Made by a program: the position numbers and the translations under genes. The notes below the pieces were generated by a model. That model did not search any database. It saw only the letters and a list, made by a program, of their open reading frames with translations, and was not told the DNA's origin. Positions 23,105-36,472 of a DNA stretch of 45,914 bases are shown here, one piece after another (position 1 is the stretch's first letter; each line of letters begins with the position of its first letter). Origin of the DNA: Salibacterium halotolerans (GTDB taxonomy: Bacteria > Bacillota > Bacilli > Bacillales > Marinococcaceae); assembly GCF_900115625.1 (NCBI RefSeq), contig NZ_FOXD01000025.1, positions 1-45,914 of the forward strand, written 5' to 3'.

Positions 23105-24766
23105 TTAATTTTGTGTACCATCGTTGATCCATACTTCCCCGTCCTTGTATGTCATCTGCTCGGGGTAACGCAGATCGATGACATCATCCTGCAGGTGCTG
23201 CGGTGGTGCCGGCGTGTTTTTCGATACGAGGATGCAGACGAGGAAATTGATCGGAACTCCAATCAAGCCGGCTCCAGTGTCCTGAATCCCCAAAAGCGTT
23301 ATGCCGCTCATCGCAAGGAATATATAGCTGAGGGTACAGGCAAGCCCGGTGATCATTCCTGCTACAGCCCCCTGGGTGTTCATCCGCTTCCACCATATGC
23401 CGAGAAACAGAACTGGGAAGAACGTTCCGCCGGCAAGGGCAAATGCCCACGCTACAATTTGCGTAATCACACCAGGTGGGTCGAGCGCGACAAGCCCGGC
23501 GATAACCGTTGAAAGGACAATCGCGATCCGCCCGGCACGGAGTCTTTTTGCATCGGAGGCATCCGGCTTTATCAAACGGTAATAGATATCGTGGGCAAAG
23601 GAAGAAGAAATCGTAATGAGCAGGCCTCCCGCTGTCGACAGGGCAGCAGCCATCGCGCCGGCCGCGACGAGACCGATTACAAACATGCCAAGCTGGGCGA
23701 TTTCCGGCGTTGCCATCACAACGATATCCTCCCCTACAGACAGCTCGGTCCACTGCAGGATGCCGTCTCCATTTTGGTCGGCCGTCTGCAGAAGTCCGGT
23801 ATCCATCCAGCTTTGGGTCCAGGCCGGTAGTTCATTCATCGGGCTGCCGGCTACCTGCGTCATCAGGATGAAGCGCGAAAAGGCGGCATAGGCCGGTGCC
23901 GACAAATAAAGAATACCAATAAAAAGCAGGGCAAAGGCTCCGCTCCAGCGCGCCGCTTTCATCGTACTGACAGTAAAAAAGCGGACAATAACGTGTGGCA
24001 GTGCCGAAGTACCAACCATTAACGTGAACATCAAGGCAAGAAACTGGCTTTTGTCACTTTCTGTGAAGGGAGCAAAATATTCCGATAACCCAAGCTCCCG
24101 GTCTATCTGCCCTATCCGATCAACAATGCCGCCATACGTCAGCCACGGAATTGGATTACTGGTTATCTGCAGGGATATGAAAACAATGGGAATAATATAG
24201 GCCACAATCAGAATCATGTATTGTGCGACCTGCGTCCAGGTCACCCCTTTCATCCCGCCGAGCGTCGCATAGATGGCAATGATCACCACGCCAATCATCG
24301 TACCGTAAACAGAAGGTATGTTAAACAGTCTGCCTATGACGACGCCCGAGCCCGATAACTGACCGATAATGTAAGTAAAACTGATAATGACTGTTGCTAT
24401 GGCGGCAATCAGCTGGGCTGTATTACTTTCAAACCGGTCCCCGATAAATTCAGGTACCGTGAAGCGGCCGTATTTGCGCAGCTGCGGGGCAAGCAGAAAG
24501 GTTAGAAGCAGAAAACCTCCCGTCCAGCCCATAATGTAAGGCAGTCCATCATAGCCAAGAGCCATCACCGTGCCGGCCATGCCGATAAACGAGGCAGCAC
24601 TCATCCAGTCGCCGCCGATCGCCATCCCGTTCCACATTGGAGGAATCCCACGGCTCGCGACATAAAAGTCCGATGTCGCTCTGGCCCTGTTGTATACAGA
24701 TATAACAATATAAAGAGCAAATGTTGCTAAAATAAGTCCAAGTGACACAAGCATTTGTGATTCCAT
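23105..24766 (-). CDS. Sodium:solute symporter (cation/acetate symporter type)
   Basis: 553 residues of the SSF family, with about 13 membrane helices. The signature region includes ASRGIPPMWNGMAIGGDWMSAASFIGMAG and the GQLSGSGVVIGRLF helix. Together with the upstream DUF485 gene it resembles the ActP/MctC group that imports acetate or other short monocarboxylates with a cation; the exact substrate is inferred. Unusual is a loop at residues 330-341, DQNGDGILQWTE, that fits the EF-hand calcium pattern, between two helices. The gene starts 3 bp after the DUF485 stop, and the operon has a cre site, consistent with use of a secondary carbon source. Confidence 0.9.
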   Translation of the reverse strand: MESQMLVSLGLILATFALYIVISVYNRARATSDFYVASRGIPPMWNGMAIGGDWMSAASFIGMAGTVMALGYDGLPYIMGWTGGFLLLTFLLAPQLRKYGRFTVPEFIGDRFESNTAQLIAAIATVIISFTYIIGQLSGSGVVIGRLFNIPSVYGTMIGVVIIAIYATLGGMKGVTWTQVAQYMILIVAYIIPIVFISLQITSNPIPWLTYGGIVDRIGQIDRELGLSEYFAPFTESDKSQFLALMFTLMVGTSALPHVIVRFFTVSTMKAARWSGAFALLFIGILYLSAPAYAAFSRFILMTQVAGSPMNELPAWTQSWMDTGLLQTADQNGDGILQWTELSVGEDIVVMATPEIAQLGMFVIGLVAAGAMAAALSTAGGLLITISSSFAHDIYYRLIKPDASDAKRLRAGRIAIVLSTVIAGLVALDPPGVITQIVAWAFALAGGTFFPVLFLGIWWKRMNTQGAVAGMITGLACTLSYIFLAMSGITLLGIQDTGAGLIGVPINFLVCILVSKNTPAPPQHLQDDVIDLRYPEQMTYKDGEVWINDGTQN

Positions 24767-24769
24767 CTT

Positions 24770-25105
24770 TTACATTCCCCTCTCTTCTGTAACATGCTGT
24801 GTATTATTCCTGCGTGTGTTCCGGTCACTGACAGCAGCATTGGCTGTATCATCGATTCCATACTTTTTGTCAATCCGGTCACTTAATACAGCGTTCAGAA
24901 ACAGACATAGAATAAAGACAATAACTGCTCCCTGCGAACCCATGTAATAGTGAAATTCCACGCCCAGGAATTTGAATTGGGAAAAGAATTCTGCAAATGC
25001 CGCCACCCCGAACGATACGATAAACCCTATACTTAAAAAGATAATAATCAGTCTTGTGCGCATCCTGAAATAGGCCTCTGCTGTCTTCTTATCTACTTTT
25101 TTCAA
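24770..25105 (-). CDS. DUF485 family membrane protein
   Basis: 111 residues with two membrane segments (RLIIIFLSIGFIVSFGVAAFAEF and GSQGAVIVFILCLFLNAVLSDRID), the DUF485 pattern. Such proteins accompany SSF acetate symporters (yjcH-actP in E. coli); their role is not settled. The start chosen is the TTG at 25105, eight bases after GGAGG; a GTG at 25114 overlaps that ribosome site and is unlikely. It ends 3 bp before the symporter gene and is surely co-transcribed. Confidence 0.85.
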   Translation of the reverse strand: MKKVDKKTAEAYFRMRTRLIIIFLSIGFIVSFGVAAFAEFFSQFKFLGVEFHYYMGSQGAVIVFILCLFLNAVLSDRIDKKYGIDDTANAAVSDRNTRRNNTQHVTEERGM

Positions 25106-25185
25106 TGTACCCACCTCCGTTTTGTATGTCTTTATGCCAAGTGGACGGTTAATCCTGAAAAATACTGTATCTACCTCCTTTTTAA

Positions 25186-25199
25186 TGTAATCGTTTTCA
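25186..25199. promoter_or_regulatory. cre (CcpA) site in the symporter operon
   Basis: On the minus strand TGAAAACGATTACA matches the cre consensus TGWNANCGNTNWCA at every position. It lies between the 61-residue gene and the DUF485 gene, so repression by roadblock or at a promoter near it is expected when a preferred sugar is present. Confidence 0.75.
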
Positions 25200-25214
25200 A
25201 AAAAGTCGTGGATG

Positions 25215-25400
25215 TTACCGCATTCCCATAATCATCTGAATGGTTTCCCACAACGGAAGCGGCACCAGGATAATCTGAACAGCAACGTACAGGCCCATCG
25301 CAGCAAATGGTGCGGCCAATAGAATCGGTTTTTTCCATTTCAGCATCCCGGCAATCGCAGCAATGGCGAGAATCCAGAACGCAATAAGAATGGCCATCAT
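25215..25400 (-). CDS. Small hydrophobic protein, 61 residues
   Basis: Two membrane helices (ILIAFWILAIAAIAGML and LLAAPFAAMGLYVAVQIILVPLPLW) around a short KWKKP loop. GGAGGGGAAG precedes two adjacent ATGs (25400, 25397). It lies 109 bp upstream of the DUF485 gene on the same strand, so it probably belongs to the symporter operon or is transcribed just before it. I do not recognise a named family; function unknown. Confidence 0.65.
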   Translation of the reverse strand: MMAILIAFWILAIAAIAGMLKWKKPILLAAPFAAMGLYVAVQIILVPLPLWETIQMIMGMR

Positions 25401-25602
25401 CCTCTTCCCCTCCTTCCTTTACTTATGAGTACTCCGAGAGGCCGGTAATATGACCTGTTTGACCCCAGCTTTTATATTGTTATAGTACACATTATTTCAA
25501 ATATTCTGCATATCAGTCAATTTATTTTTCACAAAATGTTCAAATATTTTTCAACAAATTGTGACATTTCACCAATGCCTGATCAAGGGGTGCTGCGTGA
25601 TG

Positions 25603-25794
25603 TGTATACTAACAACGCGGAAAACAGAAATAATGTCCACCGATACATCCTGCGTGGACACTGAAGCGCTGAAAAGAAAGGATAGTGTCCTCCGGCAGAT
25701 GTCCGGAACTACTAATCACCAGCGCCGGTTTTGTAGTGTCCATGGAATCACCTTCCGTGGACACTACAGACAGGATTGTGCGGTCTAGTGTCCA
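25603..25794. repeat. Family 1 phased array C (8 half-sites)
   Basis: Half-sites start at 25603, 25631, 25655, 25683, 25706 (decayed; only ACTA remains), 25734, 25758 and 25786. The steps are 28, 24, 28, 23, 28, 24, 28, identical to array D at 28013. The decayed fifth site still occupies its exact place. The array lies between the symporter operon promoter region and the spoIIQ terminator. Confidence 0.9.
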
Positions 25795-25822
25795 TAGCAC
25801 TTCACCATACCCGCTGCAGTAT

Positions 25823-25862
25823 AAAAAACCCGGACGATGTCTCGACGATCATCGTCCGGGTT
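25823..25862 (-). terminator. Rho-independent terminator of spoIIQ
   Basis: AACCCGGACGATG (25827-25839) pairs perfectly with CATCGTCCGGGTT (25850-25862); TTTTTT follows on the minus strand. Confidence 0.92.
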
Positions 25863-25884
25863 CTGCCAGGCAGCCTATCCCCTG

Positions 25885-26775
25885 TTATCCATTGTTCTCT
25901 GCATTTTCTTCGTTATTGTTATTGTCATCGCCTTCCAGAATCGGGAATTCCTCAAGACCGGAAGAGTCTTCTTCATTGTCCGAGTCATCTCCCTCGTCAT
26001 CGCGGGCTGTCTGCTCTTCTTCACCATTTCCATTTTCATTTCCATTTTCACTGCTCAACGCCGTCAGTTGTTGATGGAATGCTTCGTCCGGATCAAGCGG
26101 TTCCCCGTTTTTACGGACTTCAAAGTGGGCATGGACCCCTGCATCTTTGTTATAGAGATTTTTTGCAGCTGTTCCGATAACGGAGCCCTGTGTGATGGTA
26201 TCGCCTTCGGAGACTGTCACATCATTCAGGCTGCTGTAGGATGTTACGATGTTATCGGTGTGTTTCACATCCACCACCTGTCCAAGAATTTCATCGTCTT
26301 CTACATTTACGACTTCACCCGTAGCGGCCGCTGTCACTTCGAACGGTTCGCCTTCCTGGCCGGCAATGTCGATGCCTTTGTTCTGATAATACATATTATT
26401 GTAGTATACTAGAGAATCCTGCTGTTCTTCAGCTGAAGCGTCATGATCGTAATAATACCCAATAATATCTACATTATCTTCATTCATTACCGGCATCTGC
26501 AGCGTTTCATCTCCGGAAGCGGCAGGTAAGCTGTCTCCGCCTTCCATCGTTCCTTCATCTTCCTGTGCATTCTGCTCTTCCTCTGGAGCCTGTTCTTCTT
26601 CGGCCTGATCGGTGCCGGCCGGACTCTGGATGAGAAAGTACGTGCCGAGCAGAAAGGCGCAGGCACTCAAGTAAGCGGCGGGCCAGAACCATTTTTGTTT
26701 GGACCACGCGCGCAGTCTGTCTTTCATTCCTCTGCGTTCTCTGGCTGCGGCTTGTTGATTTTCCTTATTTTTCAT
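25885..26775 (-). CDS. spoIIQ: Stage II sporulation protein Q (degenerate M23 peptidase domain)
   Basis: 296 residues from the ATG at 26775, after GAGGTGAT. A basic cytoplasmic stretch is followed by one membrane segment (FWPAAYLSACAFLLGTYFLIQ), an acidic linker, and a LytM/M23 domain. SpoIIQ sits in the forespore membrane and binds SpoIIIAH across the intermembrane space. Of the M23 metal ligands, the HxH is present (GVHAHFEVR) but the first His of HxxxD is Asn (NKGIDIA), so peptidase activity is probably lost, as in Bacillus subtilis SpoIIQ. The acidic, Asn-rich tail (EEFPILEGDDNNNNEENAENNG) is unusual. Upstream is spoIID, 81 bp away. Confidence 0.92.
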   Translation of the reverse strand: MKNKENQQAAARERRGMKDRLRAWSKQKWFWPAAYLSACAFLLGTYFLIQSPAGTDQAEEEQAPEEEQNAQEDEGTMEGGDSLPAASGDETLQMPVMNEDNVDIIGYYYDHDASAEEQQDSLVYYNNMYYQNKGIDIAGQEGEPFEVTAAATGEVVNVEDDEILGQVVDVKHTDNIVTSYSSLNDVTVSEGDTITQGSVIGTAAKNLYNKDAGVHAHFEVRKNGEPLDPDEAFHQQLTALSSENGNENGNGEEEQTARDDEGDDSDNEEDSSGLEEFPILEGDDNNNNEENAENNG

Positions 26776-26856
26776 GATTATCACCTCAGCTCCCATTCTG
26801 ATCAGGAGTGAGGAAAATTATACACTGCATCGATAATTTTTTTTAAAAGTATGGGA

Positions 26857-27849
26857 TCAAGACAGTCCTGTTATCTCTACGCCCTTATAATAGTGCTTCA
26901 CAATCTCCTTATAGGTTTTTCCCTCGTCAGCCATTCCATCGGCACCGTACTGGCTCATGCCGACGCCGTGTCCCCAGCCTTTCGTGGAAAAAACCATGTC
27001 ATTTCCCTGGCGGCTCACGGTGAAATCGGTGGAATCAAGCTCCAGCTTCTCCCGGATTTCCCGGCCCGAAAATGTCTCACCGCCGAACTCCATCTCTTCC
27101 ACCCGGCTGCTTTCTGTGTGGCTCAACACCGTTCCGGCTGCACCTTTGGAAAGCGAAATTCCCAACGCCTGTTCTACTTCTGCGACGGGAATGGTTATTT
27201 CATTGGAATAGCGGGGGGAGGATGTATCCCACGGGCTTTCCACACTTTGCAGATAGGGCTCCGAGTTCTGCCAATAGTCCTCTGCGTTCTCTGTATGACC
27301 GTTGCTCGTGGAAAAAAAGGCAGCGGTAATCGGCTTTCCCTCATACGTTAAAACCTGTCCCTCCGTAGCACGAACCGCTTTGTTGACCTTCTCCATCTTC
27401 CATTCAAAATCGCTGCCCCATTCTTCCTTGAGCTCCTCTTCATTCTGATATACCTGGTGCATGGTCGTATCGGTGACGAGCGCTCCATCCGGCAGGTTGA
27501 TTTCTGAGGGAGAGGCAATCTGTTTCGCCGCATACGTCCGTGCTGTCAGCGCCTGGGCTTTCAAAGCTTCTATGTCAAAAGAAGCCGGCATCTCGGAGGC
27601 GACCACGCCCGCCACATATTCCTCCAGGCCGGTTTGCTCCACGGTTTCGGTTTCACTGCGGAATACGGGAATGGTCTGCTCTGATCTTTCAGCGGGCCGG
27701 GTCAGCGGCTGTTGTTCGTTCTGGTCTGACGCGGTTTCCGTTGTTTGTGTGCCTGGTGAACCAGATGACCCCCATACACTGATGAATACCACCGGAATCA
27801 GAAAAAACAATCCGAAAAGAAAAACGGAGACCACGACTCCTCTTTTCAT
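26857..27849 (-). CDS. spoIID: Stage II sporulation protein D
   Basis: 330-residue lytic transglycosylase that, with SpoIIM and SpoIIP, thins septal peptidoglycan during engulfment. An N-terminal membrane anchor (VVVSVFLFGLFFLIPVVFISVW) precedes the SpoIID domain: EEYVAGVVASEMPASFDIEALKAQALTARTYA, with the catalytic Glu in ASEMP, and ending with GWGHGVGMSQYGADGMADEGKTYKEIVKHYYKGV. GGAGGCGGTG precedes the ATG. It lies upstream of spoIIQ and downstream of murA, the usual Bacillus order, but a 540-bp gap with a repeat array now separates it from murA. Confidence 0.95.
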   Translation of the reverse strand: MKRGVVVSVFLFGLFFLIPVVFISVWGSSGSPGTQTTETASDQNEQQPLTRPAERSEQTIPVFRSETETVEQTGLEEYVAGVVASEMPASFDIEALKAQALTARTYAAKQIASPSEINLPDGALVTDTTMHQVYQNEEELKEEWGSDFEWKMEKVNKAVRATEGQVLTYEGKPITAAFFSTSNGHTENAEDYWQNSEPYLQSVESPWDTSSPRYSNEITIPVAEVEQALGISLSKGAAGTVLSHTESSRVEEMEFGGETFSGREIREKLELDSTDFTVSRQGNDMVFSTKGWGHGVGMSQYGADGMADEGKTYKEIVKHYYKGVEITGLS

Positions 27850-28012
27850 CCATTCACCGCCTCCTGCTTTCTTTCATTGTGCACAACACACTTTCCATAA
27901 GTATGCCGCGCATCCACAGGGTATGATTGGTTTTTACGGCAGCGGGGGGTTTTCACCAGTGATCAAAAAAGGGAGTCCGGGCATGCGGTTGTTCCGAACC
28001 CGAGCAGTTCCG

Positions 28013-28204
28013 TGGACACTAAACCGCCTGACAGCTTACGTAGTGTTCACGGACCGGGGATCCGCGGAAACTAAGACTCCGGCACCGGCAGGTAGTGTCC
28101 ATTTAATTCCATCGATGTACACTAATTCCTGGTTTCCGCATCCTAGTGCCCGCCAAACGGTGATCCATGGACACTAAACTCTCATTTTTCGATCGTAGTA
28201 TCCA
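28013..28204. repeat. Family 1 phased array D (8 half-sites)
   Basis: Half-sites start at 28013, 28041, 28065, 28093, 28116, 28144, 28168 and 28196 (steps 28, 24, 28, 23, 28, 24, 28). Each 37-bp pair keeps its length although some sites are changed (CGGAAACTA, TGTACACTA, TAGTGCCCG). The array lies in the spoIID-murA gap; the remainder of the gap (28205-28340) is a GC-rich stretch with a degenerate AAAAGGGCAGCATCAAAAG, possibly a decayed MITE end. Confidence 0.9.
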
Positions 28205-28346
28205 TGGCCGGGCCGGATGACGGGCAGCCGTAAGGACCCCGCTGAAATAACCAGCATGCGCTGCAGGCGGGCGCTTTTTCTCCATAGTAAAAGGGCAGCA
28301 TCAAAAGCCGCCGCCCTCCACTCTTATCCGAAGTTACATCCTCTTT

Positions 28347-28383
28347 CATAAAAAAGGAGCTGTATCTTTATGATACAACCCCT
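28347..28383 (-). terminator. Rho-independent terminator of murA
   Basis: On the minus strand AGGGGTTGTATC pairs with GATACAGCTCCT through two G-U pairs, followed by TTTTT. The right arm equals the end sequence of the MITE-like element at 18339-18560. Confidence 0.8.
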
Positions 28384-28389
28384 CTGGAT

Positions 28390-29706
28390 TTAATGATTGA
28401 CGGTTCGTAGTACGTTTTCTTCGTTAGCAGGCTTCGTTTCCATTTCTGTCACTTCGACACGTTCCACACGCGCTCCAAGTTCCTGCAGCTTCTTGTGGAA
28501 ATCGACGTAACCACGGTCGAGATGACGCAGTTCGGTCAATGTCGTTTCCCCATCGGCCACGAGTCCGGCGATAATTAATGCGGCGCCGGCGCGCAGATCG
28601 GTTGCTGCCACTTCGGCTCCCTGCAGGCGGGTCGGTCCGCTGACGATGGCCGCCTTTCCTTCGATTTTCACATCCGCATTCATACGTCGGAATTCTTCCA
28701 CATGCATGAAGCGGTTCTCAAATACGGTTTCTGTGATGACAGCCGTACCTTTTGCCTGCGTCAGAAGCGCCATGAACTGAGCCTGCATGTCTGTTGGAAA
28801 ACCGGGATGAGGCATTGTTTTTAAATCTACCGGCCGGAGAATATCAGGTCCGATGACTCTCATGCCATTATCCTCTTCTTCAATAATCACGCCCATTTCA
28901 CGAAGCTTCGCGACAAGCGGACGGATATGCTCGTGGATGGCCCCTTCGACAAAGACGTCGCCGCCGGTGATGGCGGAGGCAATCATCAGCGATCCCGCTT
29001 CAATGCGGTCGGGAATGATGGAATGTACGGCCCCTTTCATCTGCTTGACGCCTTCGATCCGGATCGTACCGGTACCGGCACCACGGACTTTGGCTCCCAT
29101 GGCATTGAGGTAATTCGCGAGATCGACGATTTCCGGTTCTTCCGCGACATTCTCAAGGATGGTCGTTCCTTCAGCGAGGGTGGCCGCCATCATAATGTTT
29201 TCTGTCGCTCCCACACTTGGGAAGTCGAGGTAAATCCGGGCTCCCTGCAGGCGGCCCTCTACTTTTGCTTCGATATAGCCGTTGCCGATTTCCACTTCAG
29301 CTCCCATGGCTTCAAAACCTTTAAGATGCTGATCAATCGGACGAGACCCGATGGCGCAGCCGCCGGGCAGTGCAATGTTGGCACATCCCTTTCTCGCAAG
29401 CAGCGGTCCCATAACCAGGAAGGATGCCCGCATTTTGCGGACATATTCAAATGGAGCTTCCGTCGTCAGTTCTCCGGCTGCGTTGGACGTAAACACCCCG
29501 TCTTCAAAATGGACGTCCGCATCCATATAATTCAGTACATTTTTCATTGTAAATACATCAGCTAAAGTCGGGACATCATATATAGTGCTCGTTCCTTCTT
29601 CAGCGAGCAGGGAAGCGGCTATAACCGGAAGTACAGAATTTTTCGCGCCTTCTGCTTTCACGTTACCCTTCAGCCGCTTTCCTCCTCTTACTAATATTTT
29701 TTCCAA
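28390..29706 (-). CDS. murA: UDP-N-acetylglucosamine 1-carboxyvinyltransferase
   Basis: 438 residues. It transfers enolpyruvate from PEP to UDP-GlcNAc, the first committed step of peptidoglycan synthesis. The start is a TTG at 29706, seven bases after GGAGGGG, giving [34 protein letters not shown], collinear with Bacillus MurAA; the ATG at 29751 has no ribosome site. Lys-Asn of the active site is in EGAKNS and the catalytic Cys in [11 protein letters not shown]. The gene lies between the DUF1146 gene and spoIID, as in Bacillus subtilis. The 433-bp gap upstream (29707-30139) shows no feature I can support; ywmB, present there in Bacillus subtilis, is missing. Confidence 0.96.
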   Translation of the reverse strand: MEKILVRGGKRLKGNVKAEGAKNSVLPVIAASLLAEEGTSTIYDVPTLADVFTMKNVLNYMDADVHFEDGVFTSNAAGELTTEAPFEYVRKMRASFLVMGPLLARKGCANIALPGGCAIGSRPIDQHLKGFEAMGAEVEIGNGYIEAKVEGRLQGARIYLDFPSVGATENIMMAATLAEGTTILENVAEEPEIVDLANYLNAMGAKVRGAGTGTIRIEGVKQMKGAVHSIIPDRIEAGSLMIASAITGGDVFVEGAIHEHIRPLVAKLREMGVIIEEEDNGMRVIGPDILRPVDLKTMPHPGFPTDMQAQFMALLTQAKGTAVITETVFENRFMHVEEFRRMNADVKIEGKAAIVSGPTRLQGAEVAATDLRAGAALIIAGLVADGETTLTELRHLDRGYVDFHKKLQELGARVERVEVTEMETKPANEENVLRTVNH

Positions 29707-30139
29707 CGTTTTCCCCTCCGCGTCCGTTATAGTTCGTATTTGTTTCTGCATGAGCCATGACGTTCCCGTCTGTTTTCACGCAGACAGAATTAATCATCTT
29801 TTTATTATGGATATTCATTCGTCCATTTAGGCGTGCCCTGTCCAGTAAAGAAACGGGTGCCCATTCTCGTCTGGTGTGCGTGTTCATTTACTTTTCCTGC
29901 TGCGTTTAGTCGTCGTCACAGGCATCCAGGTTACAGATTACCCAAAAAAACGCCGGTTTGGGAAGATCAGACGACCCATTTCCCGGCTGTTCTCCTTTTT
30001 CATCTGTTTTTTCGACAAATTGACTGTCCTCATGCATCGGCGGAACACGACACCCAAAAACAACTCCCGGACGCAGGACCCTATTTCTCATTTTCACCGG
30101 AGGAAGCACGGTCATACGTGGAAGATGGAGGGAGCCTTT

Positions 30140-30370
30140 TTAGAAAATATACCTAAGCGTCAAGGACCCTTCTAAGTATGCAATAAAAAACGAACTGACA
30201 AGGTGGCTCAGCGCAATCGTCACAAGCACCATGAGCAGTTTCGCTTTCGGTCCTTCCGGATTTCGGAGAAAAACATCGAAACGAAAGGACTGTAAACTCC
30301 ACCATACAATAACCAAAAAAATGAGGTTGACAGTAATATGTAAGATCGCGTCCTGCCCTTCAGGATTCAT
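30140..30370 (-). CDS. DUF1146 family membrane protein (YwzB-like)
   Basis: 76 residues from the ATG at 30370 after AAGGAG; a longer frame from 30400 lacks a ribosome site. Two hydrophobic segments (ILHITVNLIFLVIVWWSLQSF and AKLLMVLVTIALSHLVSSFFIAYL) with the DUF1146 pattern LQSFRFDVFLRNPEGPKAK. The family occurs next to the atp operon in Bacillaceae; function unknown. In this genome the DUF1722 gene lies between it and atpC. Confidence 0.88.
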   Translation of the reverse strand: MNPEGQDAILHITVNLIFLVIVWWSLQSFRFDVFLRNPEGPKAKLLMVLVTIALSHLVSSFFIAYLEGSLTLRYIF

Positions 30371-30645
30371 CGCTGAAAACTCCTTAACAGCCCTCTTCAC
30401 AATCCAAGGTGTATGTTAGGGCATTTTGCTGAAAGGAAAAAGAGTCCTTTCTCTCATTCAAACACATCACTTTATTGTAACATATCCGACCACTCTCGAC
30501 AGCATCTGCCGATATAAGACATTTTCATAACGGCTTGTTCAGCAAAATAATGGCCACTATTATCATGACATAGAAGATATACCTCAATTATAATAAAAAA
30601 AAACTGATTTTTGTATAAAAATTGTACATTTTTTAAAATTACATT

Positions 30646-30682
30646 ACATTCGATAATAATGTTGTAACATAAATGTAAGAAT
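30646..30682. promoter_or_regulatory. AT-rich inverted repeat upstream of the DUF1722 gene
   Basis: TTACATT and AATGTAA flank an AT-rich centre that contains AATGTTGTAACAT; preceding direct repeats of TTACAT are also present. It may be an operator or part of a promoter. The remainder of the 397-bp gap between the DUF1146 and DUF1722 genes is AT-rich with a small hairpin (GAAAGGA with TCCTTTC near 30432-30451). Confidence 0.3.
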
Positions 30683-30767
30683 CAGAAGACAAGAAAGAAT
30701 ATGTCAGCCCCTTTGTTTCAGGGTTTTTATGCAAAAAACGGGACACAGAAAACGAGGAGGACTTTTG

Positions 30768-31268
30768 TTGGAACCTGTTGAAAATCTCCGAATCGCACGG
30801 AGCAGCACTGAAAGAATATGGGCAGCCGCAAAATATGATGTCATGGCCAGGGGGTACCAGCACTATAAATCGTTATCCAAACAGGCAGGACGGCTTCACG
30901 GTTTGTCCGACGTACACACTTTTTTTCATAGTCTGCGCATCGTTTCCGGCAGACCTTATGACCGCAGGGGCTGTATCAATACATTGGAGCATATGTGGGG
31001 ATATGTAAAAAAAGACGCGGGATCCGAAGAAAAAGAAACATTTCAGCATTTGCTGAGCGAAGCGGGGAAGCTGCCGTACAGCCATTTTTATGAATGGCGC
31101 GGGGCCATGGAACAAACCCGCCTGCTGCTTTGCCGCTTATCGAAAAAGTATGCGAAAGATTATCTGCTCGAGAGCATCATTTTGTTTCCGGACACTCCAT
31201 ACTACATCCTTCATAACCGGAAAGGAACGTTCATGTTGTCAGATGACATGTTGTGGAAGATAAACTGA
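30768..31268 (+). CDS. DUF1722 (YbgA-like) protein
   Basis: 166 residues from the TTG at 30768, seven bases after AGGAGG; the frame is open to an ATG at 30729 with no ribosome site. The sequence fits DUF1722: WAAAKYDVMARGYQHYKSLSK, then INTLEHMWGYVKKDAGSEEKETFQHLL and a final YLLESIILFPDTPYY. The domain is often fused to DUF523 or found beside photolyase genes; here it stands alone. Function is not known. It is convergent with atpC, with a family 2 repeat array and the atp terminator between them. Confidence 0.82.
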   Translation: MEPVENLRIARSSTERIWAAAKYDVMARGYQHYKSLSKQAGRLHGLSDVHTFFHSLRIVSGRPYDRRGCINTLEHMWGYVKKDAGSEEKETFQHLLSEAGKLPYSHFYEWRGAMEQTRLLLCRLSKKYAKDYLLESIILFPDTPYYILHNRKGTFMLSDDMLWKIN

Positions 31269-31375
31269 GCGGAGGATTCGGGAAGCATGCTGCCAGATGT
31301 CAGTCACGGCATTTCATCCGGAATCTGGGCTGGAAGACAGTCTTTTTCATGAATCCGGTTCGATGTGTGAAGGCG

Positions 31376-31538
31376 CGAATGCCCCAGTGTTTCTGTATCG
31401 ATTTAAAGCAGAATCGAATCGTTTCTCTTTTTTATCGATCGATTCTCCTCCTTTTCGCGTTTTTCTCTATCGATTCTCTCGATTTCTGTATTGATTCTCT
31501 GCATTTCTGTATCAATTCTCTGAAATTATGCATCAGTT
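31376..31538 (+). repeat. Family 2 phased repeat array (8 sites, the first weak)
   Basis: ATCGATT-like sites start at 31376 (weak), 31397, 31418, 31438, 31469, 31490, 31511 and 31532. The steps are 21, 21, 20, 31, 21, 21, 21, the same as in the array at 1451. It fills the gap between the DUF1722 gene and the atp operon terminator. Confidence 0.85.
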
Positions 31539-31553
31539 CCACTCTGATCACAC

Positions 31554-31602
31554 AAAAAAGGCTGTTCTACAGCGGGGCTCCCCGCGTGAGAACAGCCTTT
31601 TT
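31554..31602 (-). terminator. Rho-independent terminator of the atp operon
   Basis: AAAAAAGGCTGTTC (31554-31567) pairs with GAACAGCCTTTTT (31590-31602), with an inner GCGGGG/CCCCGC stem. The A and T runs make it able to act on both strands. Confidence 0.92.
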
Positions 31603-31603
31603 A

Positions 31604-32017
<414 letters not shown>

Positions 32018-32031
32018 TTACCGCAATCCGC

Positions 32032-34353
<2,322 letters not shown>

Positions 34354-34401
34354 TCACCACCTTTTCTTCACACCGGTGCAAAGCCTTTGCCGGTGCCTGG
34401 C

Positions 34402-35916
<1,515 letters not shown>

Positions 35917-35932
35917 TCACCCCTATCCTCTA

Positions 35933-36472
35933 TCATTTTCCGGAGACCAGCCTGCGTTCCATTCTGTTAAGCTGACCTTTTATGCTGCCGTCAAAAACCA
36001 GATTCCCAAGATCAACTTTCAGTCCGCCGATCAGCTCGGAATCAATTTCATTCCTGATATAGAGGGTATTTCTACCGGTTTTTTCAGCAAAAGTTTCCGA
36101 AATCATGCTGCGTTCTTCATCAGAAAGCGGCTTGACGGTCGTAACGAGCGCATGTCCCACTTTCCATTCTTCATCCACGAGATGCTGGAATTGTTCAATC
36201 ATGTAAACGACAGAATCAATTCTGTTCTTTTCAAGCATGAGAAGCAGCGTCCGCTGCACCATGTCACTCATGCCGGAGAAACCATTCTTCAGCAGGTTCT
36301 CCTTCTGCTCTTTCGGCACTTTCGGATGTTCGAGCGTTTCAGGGAGTTCCCTGTTACCCGCAAACACCTCTTTTACTGTGTCGAGTTCAACGCGTACCTG
36401 CTCCAGCATGTTTTGGTCTTTTGAAAGTTCAAACAGGGCCTGGGCATACCGGTTGGCTGCTGCTCTTGTCAT
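35933..36472 (-). CDS. atpH: ATP synthase F1 delta subunit
   Basis: 179 residues, the peripheral-stalk connector (OSCP homologue). N-terminal [19 protein letters not shown] and C-terminal [37 protein letters not shown] are the family ends. The start codon overlaps the atpF stop (ATGA, 36469-36472), which suggests coupled translation. Confidence 0.95.
   Translation of the reverse strand: MTRAAANRYAQALFELSKDQNMLEQVRVELDTVKEVFAGNRELPETLEHPKVPKEQKENLLKNGFSGMSDMVQRTLLLMLEKNRIDSVVYMIEQFQHLVDEEWKVGHALVTTVKPLSDEERSMISETFAEKTGRNTLYIRNEIDSELIGGLKVDLGNLVFDGSIKGQLNRMERRLVSGK

Noticed and set aside
29906-30115. 69-codon minus-strand frame between the DUF1146 and murA genes
   Set aside because: Weak ribosome site, no recognisable domain, composition like the surrounding non-coding DNA. 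It does not look like ywmB.
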